A DNA stretch of 64,000 nt. Source: Rhodovulum strictum (GTDB lineage: Bacteria > Pseudomonadota > Alphaproteobacteria > Rhodobacterales > Rhodobacteraceae). Within the stretch, counting starts at the first letter, position 1, and every line of letters begins with the position of its first letter. The stretch is taken from positions 124,001 through 188,000 of the forward strand of contig NZ_WJPO01000001.1 of assembly GCF_009649175.1 (NCBI RefSeq), written 5' to 3'. The position numbers and the translations under genes were made by a program. Positions 26,448 through 35,290 of this stretch are shown piece after piece. Under the pieces are notes generated by a model. That model was not told the origin of the DNA and did no database searches. It saw nothing but the letters and a program-made list of their open reading frames with translations.

Positions 26448-28151
26448 TTGGGCCGGAAACGCGCGAAGAAGGACGATCCCGCGGCAAAGCGGCTGGCCCG
26501 GATGACAGCCCCGGTGATGAGCAGGCTCGAACGGGCAGGGGCGCTTGCCACGGGTGCCTCGCTTCTGTGGCTGGTGCAGGCGGGCGCGGTCGCGCTGGCA
26601 ATCGGCCACATGCTGGAACCTGACCGGGTTGGCGGCCATGTCGCGGTCTATGCGCTGATCTTCATCGCGGTGGGGCTGATGCGGGCGCTGCTCGACCACC
26701 GGGCGGGGGCCATGGCCTTCAGCGCTGCCGATACGGTGCTGGCGCTGGAACGCGCACGGCTCATCACCCGCGAGGCACGGCGCGCCACCGACGATGCCGC
26801 CCGCCCTCCCGCCGCGCGCACCGCCACGCTGGCCGCCGAAAAGCTGGCGGCGATGACCCCTTTCCTGACCCGCTATGCCATTGCAAAGCGCCGCGCCCAT
26901 GTGGTGCCGCTGGTGATCCTGGCGGTGTCGTTCTGGTTTTCCTGGGCGGTGGGGCTGGTTCTGCTGATCGCGGGGCCCTTGATCCCGGTCTTCATGGCGC
27001 TGGTCGGCATCGCCGCCAAGAAGGCAAGCGAGCGGCAGATGGAAGAGCTGTCGAACATGAACGTGCTGCTGCTGGAGCGGCTGACGGCGCTGGTCGATAT
27101 CCGGCTCCTCGACGCCTCCGAGCGCACGCTGGCCAGCTTTCGCGAGGCCGCCGACCGGTTGCGCCGCCGCACGATGGAGGTGCTGCGCATCGCCTTCCTG
27201 TCCTCGACGGTGCTGGAACTGTTCGCCGCGATCGGGGTGGCGATGGTGGCGGTCTATGTCGGCTTCACGCTGCTGGGCGAGTTGAGTTTCGGCACCTGGG
27301 GCACGCCGATGACGGTGGCGCAGGGGGTCTTTCTTCTGCTTCTGGCCCCGGATTACTTCCAGCCGCTGCGCGATCTGTCGGCGGCCTGGCATGACAAGGC
27401 CGATGCCAGCGCGGTTGCGCGCGAACTGGACGACCTTGAGTCCAGGGGCGAAAGCGCGTTTCTGGGTGTCGGTGCCGCGGCCCGTCCGATCGACACCGCC
27501 GACGCGCTGTCGGTCCGGGGACTGGCCTATCGCCCGCCCGGCGGGCGGCTGATCCGCTTTCCCGATTTCGACCTCGGTCCCGGCGAGACGCTGGCGATCA
27601 CCGGACCCAGCGGGATCGGCAAGTCCTCGCTGTTGCGGCTGATTGCCGGAATGGCGGTTCCGACCGAGGGCGAGATCCGGCTGGGCGACATCGTGCTTTG
27701 CCCCGAGAATGCTGATGCCTGGCGCGGCCGGCTGGGCTGGCTGCCGCAACAGCCGCGCTTCGTCTCGGGTAGCCTGCGCAAGAACCTGACGCTTGCGGTG
27801 CGGCCGGGCCGTGCGCTGCCCTTGCCCGCGGCGCTGGAACTGGCCGCCGCTGATCGCATCGTCACGACATTGCCGCGCGGGCTGAACACCCAGTTGGGCG
27901 AGTTCGGCATGGGCGTCTCGGGCGGCGAGGCGCGGCGGCTGATCGTAGCGCGCGCAGCCCATGCCCATCCCGATCTGCTGCTGGCCGACGAACCCACCGC
28001 CGATCTGGACGAGGAAACCGCTGCGCTGGTGACCGAGGGGCTTCTGGGCCTTGTTGCCAGCGGCTCGGCGCTGCTTGTGGCGACGCATGACCCGGCGCTG
28101 GCCGCGCGGATGGACCGCCAGATCGCCATGCGGGCAGAGGAGGCGGCATGA
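26448..28151 (+). CDS. cydD: CydD, heterodimeric ABC exporter subunit for cytochrome bd assembly
   Basis: Half of the CydDC exporter (glutathione/cysteine or heme-related) needed to mature cytochrome bd. 567 residues: membrane domain with about six helices to residue 330, then an ATPase with Walker A GPSGIGKSSLL, signature VSGGEARRL and Walker B LLLADEPTADLD. The start used is TTG 26448, which keeps the basic N-terminus typical of the family; ATG 26502 is the alternative. It overlaps cydC by four bases. Confidence 0.92.
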   Translation: MGRKRAKKDDPAAKRLARMTAPVMSRLERAGALATGASLLWLVQAGAVALAIGHMLEPDRVGGHVAVYALIFIAVGLMRALLDHRAGAMAFSAADTVLALERARLITREARRATDDAARPPAARTATLAAEKLAAMTPFLTRYAIAKRRAHVVPLVILAVSFWFSWAVGLVLLIAGPLIPVFMALVGIAAKKASERQMEELSNMNVLLLERLTALVDIRLLDASERTLASFREAADRLRRRTMEVLRIAFLSSTVLELFAAIGVAMVAVYVGFTLLGELSFGTWGTPMTVAQGVFLLLLAPDYFQPLRDLSAAWHDKADASAVARELDDLESRGESAFLGVGAAARPIDTADALSVRGLAYRPPGGRLIRFPDFDLGPGETLAITGPSGIGKSSLLRLIAGMAVPTEGEIRLGDIVLCPENADAWRGRLGWLPQQPRFVSGSLRKNLTLAVRPGRALPLPAALELAAADRIVTTLPRGLNTQLGEFGMGVSGGEARRLIVARAAHAHPDLLLADEPTADLDEETAALVTEGLLGLVASGSALLVATHDPALAARMDRQIAMRAEEAA

Positions 28152-29806
28152 GCCATCTGCTGTTCATCATGCGCCTGATCTGGCGCGCGCAGCCCGCCGC
28201 CCTGATCCGCGGCACCGTGCTGGCCGTCGCTGTGCTGGTCGCGGGGGTGGCGCTGCTGGGGCTGTCGGGCTGGTTCATCACCGCGGCGGGCGCGGCGGGG
28301 CTGGCCGGGATCGGCATTGCCTTCAACGTGTTCCAGCCCTCGGCCGGGGTCCGCTTTCTGGCGCTTGCCCGCACCGCGGCGCGCTATGGCGAACGGCTTC
28401 TGACCCATGACGCGACGCTGAAAAGCCTGACCGATATCCGCGTGGGCCTGTTGCGCGGCGTGCTGGGGCTGCCGTTCCAGCGGCTTGCGCGGTTGCGCGG
28501 TGCCGAGACGATGAACCGGCTGGTGGCCGATGTCGATGCGCTGGACGGGATATCGCTGCGCCTGTTCATCCCCGCGATTGCGGCGGTGACGGTCTATCTG
28601 GGCAGTTTCCTGGCGCTGTGGTGGCTGACCGATCTGGTGCTGGCGATATGGATCGTGGCCAGTTTCACGCTGGGCACCGGGGTCGTGCTGGTCTGGACCG
28701 GGCGCTTCGCGATGGCGCCCTCGCGCCGGGCCGAAAAGGCGTTGCAGGCGTTCCGCATCCGGCTGATCGACCTGTTGCGGGCGCGCGACGATCTGGTGGT
28801 CTATGGCCGCCTGCCCGACCAGACCGCCGCGGTCGGCGCCGCCGAGATGCGCCTGCGCGAGAATCTGGGCGCGGTCGACCGGCTGGAACGGCGCGCGGGG
28901 CTGATGCTGGCGCTGACCACCACGGTTTCGGCCGGGATTGCGCTGTGGCTGGGCGGCGCGCTGGTCGCACGGGGCACGATCAGCCCTGCTCAGGCGGCGC
29001 TGGGCTTCTTTGCGGCGCTGGCGCTGTCCGAGACGGTGCAGCCGGTGCGCCGCGGCCTTGCCGATCTGGGCCGGATGCTGGATGCCGCGCGCCGCGTGCG
29101 CCGCCTGCTGCCCGCGAATGGCGCGGCCACGCTTCCCGCCAAGCCTGCCGCGCCGCCGCGCCCCGAGGCCCCGGCGCTGGAGATGGCGGACATCGCCTAT
29201 CGCCATCCGGGCGCCGAGACGCCGGTGATCGACGGTTTCGACCTGCACCTGACACCGGGCGAAAGCGTTGCGCTGACCGGCGCCTCGGGCCGGGGCAAGA
29301 GCACCGTTCTGGCGCTGGCCGCGGGGCTGATCGCGCCCGACCGGGGCCGTATCCTGGTTTCGGGCCGCGCGCTGGGCGACCTGCCCGAAGGCCAGTTGCG
29401 CGCCGAGATCACCTATCTGCCCCAGCGCAGCATGCTGCTGGGCACAAGCTTCCACGACATGCTGGCGCTGGGCGCGCCGGGGCTGGACGAGCGCGACGCG
29501 CTGGCCGCGCTCGAGGCGGTGGCGCTGTCCAGCACGGTTGCGGGCCGCGGCGGGCTGCATGCCACCCTGTCCGAGAACGGCGCGGGGCTGTCGGGGGGCG
29601 AACAGCGCCGGCTTGCGCTGGCCCGTGCGCTGCTGCGCAAGCCCCGCCTTCTGCTGCTTGACGAACCGACCGAGGGGCTTGACCGGCCCACCGCGATCCG
29701 CGTGCTCGCGGGCATCCGCGAAATGCTGCCGCAGGCGACGATCCTGACCGCGTCGCATCGCCGGGCCGAACGCGACTGGGCGGACCGGCTGATTCGCATG
29801 ACCTGA
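28148..29806 (+). CDS. cydC: CydC, heterodimeric ABC exporter subunit for cytochrome bd assembly
   Basis: Partner of CydD, 552 residues with an N-terminal exporter membrane domain (GLSGWFITAAGAAGLAGIG is typical CydC) and a C-terminal ATPase: Walker A GASGRGKSTVLAL, signature LSGGEQRRLALARAL, Walker B LLLLDEPTEGLD. The ATG overlaps the cydD stop (ATGA). The following 133 bases hold the cydA promoter. Confidence 0.94.
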   Translation: MSHLLFIMRLIWRAQPAALIRGTVLAVAVLVAGVALLGLSGWFITAAGAAGLAGIGIAFNVFQPSAGVRFLALARTAARYGERLLTHDATLKSLTDIRVGLLRGVLGLPFQRLARLRGAETMNRLVADVDALDGISLRLFIPAIAAVTVYLGSFLALWWLTDLVLAIWIVASFTLGTGVVLVWTGRFAMAPSRRAEKALQAFRIRLIDLLRARDDLVVYGRLPDQTAAVGAAEMRLRENLGAVDRLERRAGLMLALTTTVSAGIALWLGGALVARGTISPAQAALGFFAALALSETVQPVRRGLADLGRMLDAARRVRRLLPANGAATLPAKPAAPPRPEAPALEMADIAYRHPGAETPVIDGFDLHLTPGESVALTGASGRGKSTVLALAAGLIAPDRGRILVSGRALGDLPEGQLRAEITYLPQRSMLLGTSFHDMLALGAPGLDERDALAALEAVALSSTVAGRGGLHATLSENGAGLSGGEQRRLALARALLRKPRLLLLDEPTEGLDRPTAIRVLAGIREMLPQATILTASHRRAERDWADRLIRMT

Positions 29807-29880
29807 AGGTATATCTGCGACATGACTTTTGATTCAGGTCAAAGTCCGCACACAAATGTATACCTAGAACAGGTCTAAAG
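29807..29880 (+). promoter_or_regulatory. cydABX promoter with FNR-type box
   Basis: TTGAT-TCAG-GTCAA at 29829-29842 matches nine of ten bases of the FNR/FnrL consensus. Its centre (29835.5) would sit at -41.5 for a start near 29877, and TAGAAC at 29865-29870 is a fair -10, so this fits a class II FNR-activated promoter. In addition AGGTATA (29807-29813) and TATACCT (29859-29865) form a perfect inverted pair around the box, and further GGT elements lie at 29872-29885; these may be sites for a second regulator, such as the nearby NsrR-like protein. Confidence 0.75.
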
Positions 29881-29939
29881 GTACGCGATTGGTGTATCTT
29901 TGGGAATCGCACGGGTAACGGCCAAGGAGGCCCGCCACC

Positions 29940-31538
29940 ATGGAACTCGACATCGTCGAGCTGTCCCGGCTTCAATTCGCCCTGACAGCCATGTTTCACT
30001 TTCTCTTCGTGCCGCTCACGCTGGGCCTGTCGGTCATCGTGGCGATCATGGAGACGGTCTATGTCATGACCAACCGCCCCATCTGGCGGCAGATGACCAA
30101 GTTCTGGGCCACGCTTTTCGGGATCAACTTCGTCCTGGGCGTGGCGACGGGCATCACCATGGAATTCCAGTTCGGCATGAACTGGGCCTATTACAGCCAC
30201 TATGTCGGCGACATCTTCGGCGCGCCCTTGGCCATCGAGGGGCTGATGGCCTTCTTCCTCGAGGCGACCTTTGTCGGGCTGATGTTCTTCGGCTGGGACA
30301 AGATGTCGAAGGTCGCGCATTGCATCGTCACCTGGCTGGTGGCGATCGGGTCGAACTTCTCGGCGCTGTGGATCCTGATCGCCAATGGCTGGATGCAGAA
30401 TCCGGTCGGCGCGGTGTTCAACCCGGTGACCATGCGGATGGAGATGACCTCGTTCTTCGAGGTGATGTTCAACCATGTCGCCCAGGCCAAGTTCGTTCAC
30501 ACGGTTTCGGCCGGTTACGTCACTGCTGCGATCTTCGTCATCGGCGTCTCGGCCTGGTATCTGATCAAGGGCCGGCACGAGGCACTGGCGAAACGCTCGA
30601 TCGCGGTGGCGGCCAGCTTCGGCCTTGCCTCGGCGCTGTCGGTCGTGGTGCTGGGCGACGAGTCGGGCTATTCGGCCACCCATTCGCAGAAGATGAAGCT
30701 CGCCGCGGTCGAGGGCATGTGGGACACCTACAAGGCGCCCGCACCCTTCAAGCTGGTCGGCATCCCCGATCAGGAGGCGCGCGAGACGAAATATGCCGTA
30801 CAGATCCCCGTGGCGATGGGCCTTCTGGGAACCCGGTCACTGACCGAGGAGATGCGCGGCATCAACGATCTGGTGATCGAGGCCGAGGCCCGCATCCTGA
30901 ACGGCATCCTCGCCTATGACGCGCTGATGGATATCCGCGCAGCCAAGGGCGCCGCCACGCCCGAACAGATCGCCCGGTTCGAGGATCACAGCGCCGATCT
31001 GGGCTATGCCTTCCTGCTGAAACGCTATGTCGATGACCCGCGCGAGGCCACGACCGAACAGATCGCCCAGGCGGCCGAGGATACCATTCCCGGTGTCCTG
31101 CCGCTGTTCTGGGCGTTCCGGGTGATGGTGGGGCTTGGCTTCATGTTCATCGGGGTGATGCTGTTCTTCTTCATCCGGGCGAACTTCTACGGCATGCGCT
31201 TTCCGCGCTGGTCGCTCTGGGCGGCGGTCTTCGCCATCCCCACCCCCTGGATCGCGGCCGAGGCGGGCTGGTTCGTGGCCGAGTTCGGCCGCCAGCCCTG
31301 GACGGTGGATGGCGTGCTGCCCACCGCGCTGTCGGTCAGCCATCTCAGCGTGGGCCAGGTCGCGCTGACGCTGGCGGGCTTCGTCACCTTCTACTCGGTG
31401 CTGTTCATCATCGAGATGGGGCTGATGCTGAAATACATCCGCAAGGGCCCGTTCATGGACGTGGCCGAAACCGAGGCGTGGAACCGGCGGCACAATGACC
31501 GCCTGTCGGGCCGCACCAGCCAGCAACCGGCGGAGTAA
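29940..31538 (+). CDS. cydA: Cytochrome bd ubiquinol oxidase subunit I
   Basis: Heme-bearing subunit of the high-affinity quinol oxidase, 532 residues. It is close to the E. coli-type long-Q-loop enzyme: MELDIVELSRLQFALTAMFH opens the protein with heme ligand His20, KFVHTV contains His187 (heme b558), and the quinol region and GRQPW motif are intact. AAGGAGG precedes ATG 29940. Multiple membrane helices. Expression is probably FNR-dependent at low oxygen. Confidence 0.96.
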   Translation: MELDIVELSRLQFALTAMFHFLFVPLTLGLSVIVAIMETVYVMTNRPIWRQMTKFWATLFGINFVLGVATGITMEFQFGMNWAYYSHYVGDIFGAPLAIEGLMAFFLEATFVGLMFFGWDKMSKVAHCIVTWLVAIGSNFSALWILIANGWMQNPVGAVFNPVTMRMEMTSFFEVMFNHVAQAKFVHTVSAGYVTAAIFVIGVSAWYLIKGRHEALAKRSIAVAASFGLASALSVVVLGDESGYSATHSQKMKLAAVEGMWDTYKAPAPFKLVGIPDQEARETKYAVQIPVAMGLLGTRSLTEEMRGINDLVIEAEARILNGILAYDALMDIRAAKGAATPEQIARFEDHSADLGYAFLLKRYVDDPREATTEQIAQAAEDTIPGVLPLFWAFRVMVGLGFMFIGVMLFFFIRANFYGMRFPRWSLWAAVFAIPTPWIAAEAGWFVAEFGRQPWTVDGVLPTALSVSHLSVGQVALTLAGFVTFYSVLFIIEMGLMLKYIRKGPFMDVAETEAWNRRHNDRLSGRTSQQPAE

Positions 31539-31543
31539 GACCA

Positions 31544-32695
31544 ATGATCCTGCATGAATTCATGGATTTCGAGGTTCTGCGCGTGATCTGGTGGGCGCTT
31601 CTGGGCGTGCTGCTGATCGGCTTTGCGCTGGCCGACGGGTTCGATCTGGGCGTGGGCACGCTGCTGCCCTTCGTCGCCCGGACCGATCTGGAACGCCGCG
31701 TGGCGATCAACACCGTGGGGCCCGTCTGGGAAGGCAACCAGGTCTGGTTCATCCTGGGCGGCGGCGCCATCTTCGCCGCCTGGCCGCCGCTTTACGCGGT
31801 CAGCTTCTCGGGCTTCTATCTGGCGATGTTCCTGATCCTGGCTGCGCTGATCCTGCGGCCGGTGGGGTTCAAGTACCGCTCGAAACGCGACTCCGAAACC
31901 TGGCGCAGCGCTTGGGACTGGGCGCTGTTCGTCGGCGGTTTCGTGCCCGCGCTGGTGTTCGGCGTGGCGGTGGGCAATGTGCTTCAGGGCGTGCCCTTCC
32001 GGCTGACCGAAGACCTGATGCCGATCTACGAGGGCGGTTTCTTCGGCCTGCTGAACCCCTATGCGCTGCTCGCGGGGCTGGTGTCGGTGTCGATGCTGGT
32101 GATGCACGGCGCGGCATGGCTGGTGTTCAAGTCCGAAGGGCTGGTGGCCGACCGCGCGCGCGAGTTTGGCATGTATGCGGCGATGGCCACCTTCGCGACC
32201 TATGCGCTGGCCGGGCTGTGGCTGGCGGCGGGCATCGACGCCTATGCCTTCACCGGCGCGGTGGCGCATGACGGTCCCTCGAATCCGCTGATGAACGAGG
32301 TCGTCCGGGGCGGGTCGTGGATGGCCGCCTATGCCGAGCGGCCCTGGATCATCGTCGCCCCGGTGATGGGCTTCCTCGGCGCGGCGATGGCCGTGCTGGG
32401 GTTCCGCGCGCGGCGCGAGGGCTGGACGATGCTGGCTTCGAAGATGTCGATCACCGGCATCATCGCGTCCGTGGGGCTGACGATGTTTCCCTTCATCCTG
32501 CCCTCCAGCATCGACCCGACTTCGTCGCTCACGGTCTGGGACAGTTCGTCCTCGCATCTGACGCTGTTCGTGATGCTGGTCTCGGCGGTCATCTTCATGC
32601 CGATCATCCTTCTCTACACGGCATGGGTCTACAAGGTGCTCTGGGGCAAGGTCACGGCCCGCGACGTGATGGACAATAGCGATAGCGTCTACTGA
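31544..32695 (+). CDS. cydB: Cytochrome bd ubiquinol oxidase subunit II
   Basis: 383-residue membrane subunit that pairs with CydA; ADGFDLGVGTLLPF and GPVWEGNQVWFI near the N-terminus and SSLTVWDSSSSHLTL near the C-terminus are CydB hallmarks. Starts five bases after cydA with the ribosome site inside the cydA 3' end. Confidence 0.96.
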   Translation: MILHEFMDFEVLRVIWWALLGVLLIGFALADGFDLGVGTLLPFVARTDLERRVAINTVGPVWEGNQVWFILGGGAIFAAWPPLYAVSFSGFYLAMFLILAALILRPVGFKYRSKRDSETWRSAWDWALFVGGFVPALVFGVAVGNVLQGVPFRLTEDLMPIYEGGFFGLLNPYALLAGLVSVSMLVMHGAAWLVFKSEGLVADRAREFGMYAAMATFATYALAGLWLAAGIDAYAFTGAVAHDGPSNPLMNEVVRGGSWMAAYAERPWIIVAPVMGFLGAAMAVLGFRARREGWTMLASKMSITGIIASVGLTMFPFILPSSIDPTSSLTVWDSSSSHLTLFVMLVSAVIFMPIILLYTAWVYKVLWGKVTARDVMDNSDSVY

Positions 32696-32710
32696 GAAAG
32701 GAGCCGCAAG

Positions 32711-32830
32711 ATGTGGTATTTTGCCTGGATGCTCGGCCTGCCGCTTGCCGCGCTTTTCGCCGTGGTGAACGCGATCTGGCTGGAACTGCATGGCGACAGC
32801 GTCCTGATGGACGAGGTCGACGACGCCTGA
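32711..32830 (+). CDS. cydX: CydX/YbgT small subunit of cytochrome bd
   Basis: A 39-codon gene 15 bases after cydB, preceded by AAAGGAG. The product begins MWYFAWMLGLPLAALFAV, the conserved start of CydX, and is one membrane helix with an acidic C-terminus (MDEVDDA). In E. coli CydX stabilises the di-heme site of the oxidase. It is followed by the strong hairpin at 32837. Confidence 0.93.
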   Translation: MWYFAWMLGLPLAALFAVVNAIWLELHGDSVLMDEVDDA

Positions 32831-32836
32831 GACTTC

Positions 32837-32867
32837 GCCGGGGCGGGGGCTTGACCCTCGCCCCGGC
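32837..32867. terminator. Bidirectional hairpin between cydX and ABC cluster 2
   Basis: Perfect 9-bp stem GCCGGGGCG / CGCCCCGGC with extra GGG/CCC pairing, lying between the convergent cydX and LivF-like stops. It starts 6 bases after one stop and ends one base before the other, so it can serve both messages. No U-run on either strand. Confidence 0.65.
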
Positions 32868-32868
32868 G

Positions 32869-33561
32869 TCAGACGCCCAGATAACGGTCGGCCAGCGCCT
32901 GCGTCATGTCGGCCATCGGCCCGGCCCAGACCGTACGGCCCTTTTCCAGGATCACCGCGCGGTCGGCGATCTGCACCAGTTCCTTCAGCGACTTGTCCAC
33001 GACCAGGATCGACAGCCCCGTTTCGGCCCTGAGCACCCGGATCGCGGCCCAGATCTCGGCCCGGATCAGCGGCGCCAGCCCCTCGGTCGCCTCGTCAAGG
33101 ATCAGCAGCCGCGGGTTGGTCATCAGCGCGCGGCCGATCACCAGCATCTGCTGTTCGCCCCCCGACAGCGAGCCCGCATCCTGCCCGGCCCGCTCGGCCA
33201 GCCGCGGGAACAGCGCATGGACCCGCGCCAGATCCCAATGGCCGGGGCGCGCGGCGGCGATCAGGTTCTCGGTCACGCTCAGCCCGCGAAAGGCCCGCCT
33301 CCCCTCGGGCACCAGCCCAAGGCCCAGCCGCGCCGCGCGATGCGAGGCCATCCCCTCAAGCGGCTGCCCGGCAAGGCGGATCGTACCCTCGCGATGCGGC
33401 ATCAGCCGGGTCAGGGTGCGGATCGTCGTGGTCTTGCCCATGCCGTTGCGCCCCATCAGCGCCACGACCTCGCCCTCGGCCATGTCCAGATCGACGCCGA
33501 ACAGCGCCTGCGAATGGCCATAAAAGGCGGTCACGCCGCGCATCTGCAACAGCGCGCTCAC
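32869..33561 (-). CDS. Branched-chain-type ABC transporter ATPase (LivF-like), cluster 2
   Basis: 230-residue ATPase with Walker A GRNGMGKTTTIRT, signature LSGGEQQMLVIGRAL and Walker B LLILDEATEGL (Ala in place of the usual Pro). Overlaps the LivG-like stop by four bases. Same architecture and order as the cluster at 13.5-18.1 kb. Confidence 0.92.
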   Translation of the reverse strand: MSALLQMRGVTAFYGHSQALFGVDLDMAEGEVVALMGRNGMGKTTTIRTLTRLMPHREGTIRLAGQPLEGMASHRAARLGLGLVPEGRRAFRGLSVTENLIAAARPGHWDLARVHALFPRLAERAGQDAGSLSGGEQQMLVIGRALMTNPRLLILDEATEGLAPLIRAEIWAAIRVLRAETGLSILVVDKSLKELVQIADRAVILEKGRTVWAGPMADMTQALADRYLGV

Positions 33562-34313
33562 TCCAGCCGCTCCTCGCCCAGATAGGCGCGCTGTACCTCG
33601 GCGTCGGCGCGGATCTCGGCCACCGTGCCGCTGGCGATGATCCGGCCGGAAACCAGCACGCTGACCCGGTCGGCCAGTGCAAAGACCGCGTCCATGTCAT
33701 GTTCGACCAGCAGGATCGGCGCCTCGTGGCGCAGATCGTCCAGCAGCGCGGTCATCTCGCGCGCGCCATCGGGCCCCATGCCCGCCATCGGCTCGTCCAG
33801 AACAAAGACGCGCGGCGCCAGTGCCAGGGCCATCGCCAGTTCCAGCCGCCGCCGTTCGCCATGCGCCAGATCGCCCGCCGGTATCGCCCGCCGCCCGGAC
33901 AGGCCCGCGCGGGCGATATGCGCCTCGGCCGCCGCGCGCAGGTCCGCATTGGCCAGTGCCGGGCGAAAGAACCGAAAGCTTTGCCCCCGCGCGCCCTGCA
34001 CCGCCAGCACCACATTCTGCAACACCGTCAGATCCGCCGCCACCGCCGAGACCTGAAAGCTGCGCGCCAGCCCGGCCCGGGCGCGGGCGGCGACATCCGC
34101 CTGCGTCACGTCGCGCCCGTTCAGCAGCACCTGCCCGGCATCGGGTTTCAGATTGCCCGCGATCAGCCCGATCAGCGTGGACTTGCCCGCCCCGTTCGGC
34201 CCGATCAGCGCGTGGATCTCGGATCGCCGCAAGCTCAGCGATACCCCGTCCGTGGCCTTCAGGGCGCCAAAGGCGCGGTGCAGATCGCGCACCTCCAGCA
34301 CCGGTTCAGTCAT
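33558..34313 (-). CDS. Branched-chain-type ABC transporter ATPase (LivG-like), cluster 2
   Basis: 251 residues, Walker A GPNGAGKSTLIGLIAGN, signature AHGERRRLELAMAL, Walker B VFVLDEPMAGMG, H-loop LVEHDMD. Overlaps both neighbours by four to eight bases, so the ATPase and permease genes are coupled. Confidence 0.92.
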   Translation of the reverse strand: MTEPVLEVRDLHRAFGALKATDGVSLSLRRSEIHALIGPNGAGKSTLIGLIAGNLKPDAGQVLLNGRDVTQADVAARARAGLARSFQVSAVAADLTVLQNVVLAVQGARGQSFRFFRPALANADLRAAAEAHIARAGLSGRRAIPAGDLAHGERRRLELAMALALAPRVFVLDEPMAGMGPDGAREMTALLDDLRHEAPILLVEHDMDAVFALADRVSVLVSGRIIASGTVAEIRADAEVQRAYLGEERLE

Positions 34314-35289
34314 GCGCCACCTCGCGCCCGGCCAGCGTGCCGATCAGCCCGCCGCGTGCGAAAAGGACAATTCCCAGAAGAGCAAGCCCAAGGAAAAGCT
34401 TCCAGTACTCGCTGAAACCGCCCAGCCAATGTTCGAGAAGTATGAAAAGCGCCGCCCCCGCCACCGGACCGAACAGCCGCGCCACGCCGCCCAGGATGAC
34501 AAGGACCATGATCTCGCCCGAGGTCTGCCAATTCAGCATCGAGGGGCTGACGAAGCGGTTCAGATCGGCAAACAGCGCCCCCGCCAGCGCCGTCATCGCG
34601 CCCGAGATCACGAATGCCGTCAGCTTGACCGAATAGGGCCTTATGCCCAGCGCCGCGCTGCGCGCCGGGTTCTGCCGCGCCCCCGCCAGCGCCAGCCCGA
34701 AGCCAGAACGCGCCAGCATCCACGACACCATCAGCGCCGCCATCAGCACCCCATAGGCCAGCGCAAAGAACTGGATCGGGTCCAGCGTGTTCAGCCCCGG
34801 AAAGCCGTTGCGCACATAGATCGAGATGCCGTCCTCGCCGCCATAGGCAGGCCAGGAGATCGCGAAATAGTAAAGCATCTGGCCGAAGGCCAGCGTGATC
34901 ATGATGAAATAGACCCCGCTGGTCCGAAGCGACAGCGCCCCGATCGCCAGCGCCCCCAGCGCGCCCGCGACCATCGCCGCCAGCCAGATCACCGGCATCG
35001 ACTTGGTGCCCGATAGCTCGAACGGCCAGGTCATCAGCGGCTCATAGGCCTGCACCGGTGCGGCCAGCACCGCCATCGTATAGCCGCCGATCCCGAAGAA
35101 CGCCGCATGACCCAGCGAGACCATGCCGCCCAGCCCCAGCGCGATGTTCAGCCCCACACCCGCCAGCGCAAGGATCGCGACCTTGGTGGCCAGCGTCACG
35201 ATGAAGGGCTCGCCCATCGCCTGCGCGGCCAGCGGCACCGCCAGCAGGCCCAGCGCCAGAACGATGTTCAGAACCGTCTCGCGCCGCAT
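34306..35289 (-). CDS. Branched-chain-type ABC permease (LivM-like), cluster 2
   Basis: 327-residue inner-membrane permease: LGGMVSLGHAAFFGIGGYT, FIMITLAFGQMLYYFA and the coupling segment VILGGVARLFGPVAGA. It lies one base after the LivH-like stop and overlaps the LivG-like gene. Confidence 0.92.
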   Translation of the reverse strand: MRRETVLNIVLALGLLAVPLAAQAMGEPFIVTLATKVAILALAGVGLNIALGLGGMVSLGHAAFFGIGGYTMAVLAAPVQAYEPLMTWPFELSGTKSMPVIWLAAMVAGALGALAIGALSLRTSGVYFIMITLAFGQMLYYFAISWPAYGGEDGISIYVRNGFPGLNTLDPIQFFALAYGVLMAALMVSWMLARSGFGLALAGARQNPARSAALGIRPYSVKLTAFVISGAMTALAGALFADLNRFVSPSMLNWQTSGEIMVLVILGGVARLFGPVAGAALFILLEHWLGGFSEYWKLFLGLALLGIVLFARGGLIGTLAGREVAHD

Positions 35290-35290
35290 C

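Noticed and set aside
26448-32830. FNR or NsrR operator directly upstream of cydD
   Set aside because: No TTGAT-N4-ATCAA-like or long AT palindrome was found in 26308-26447; only a probable promoter for the regulator gene is visible.
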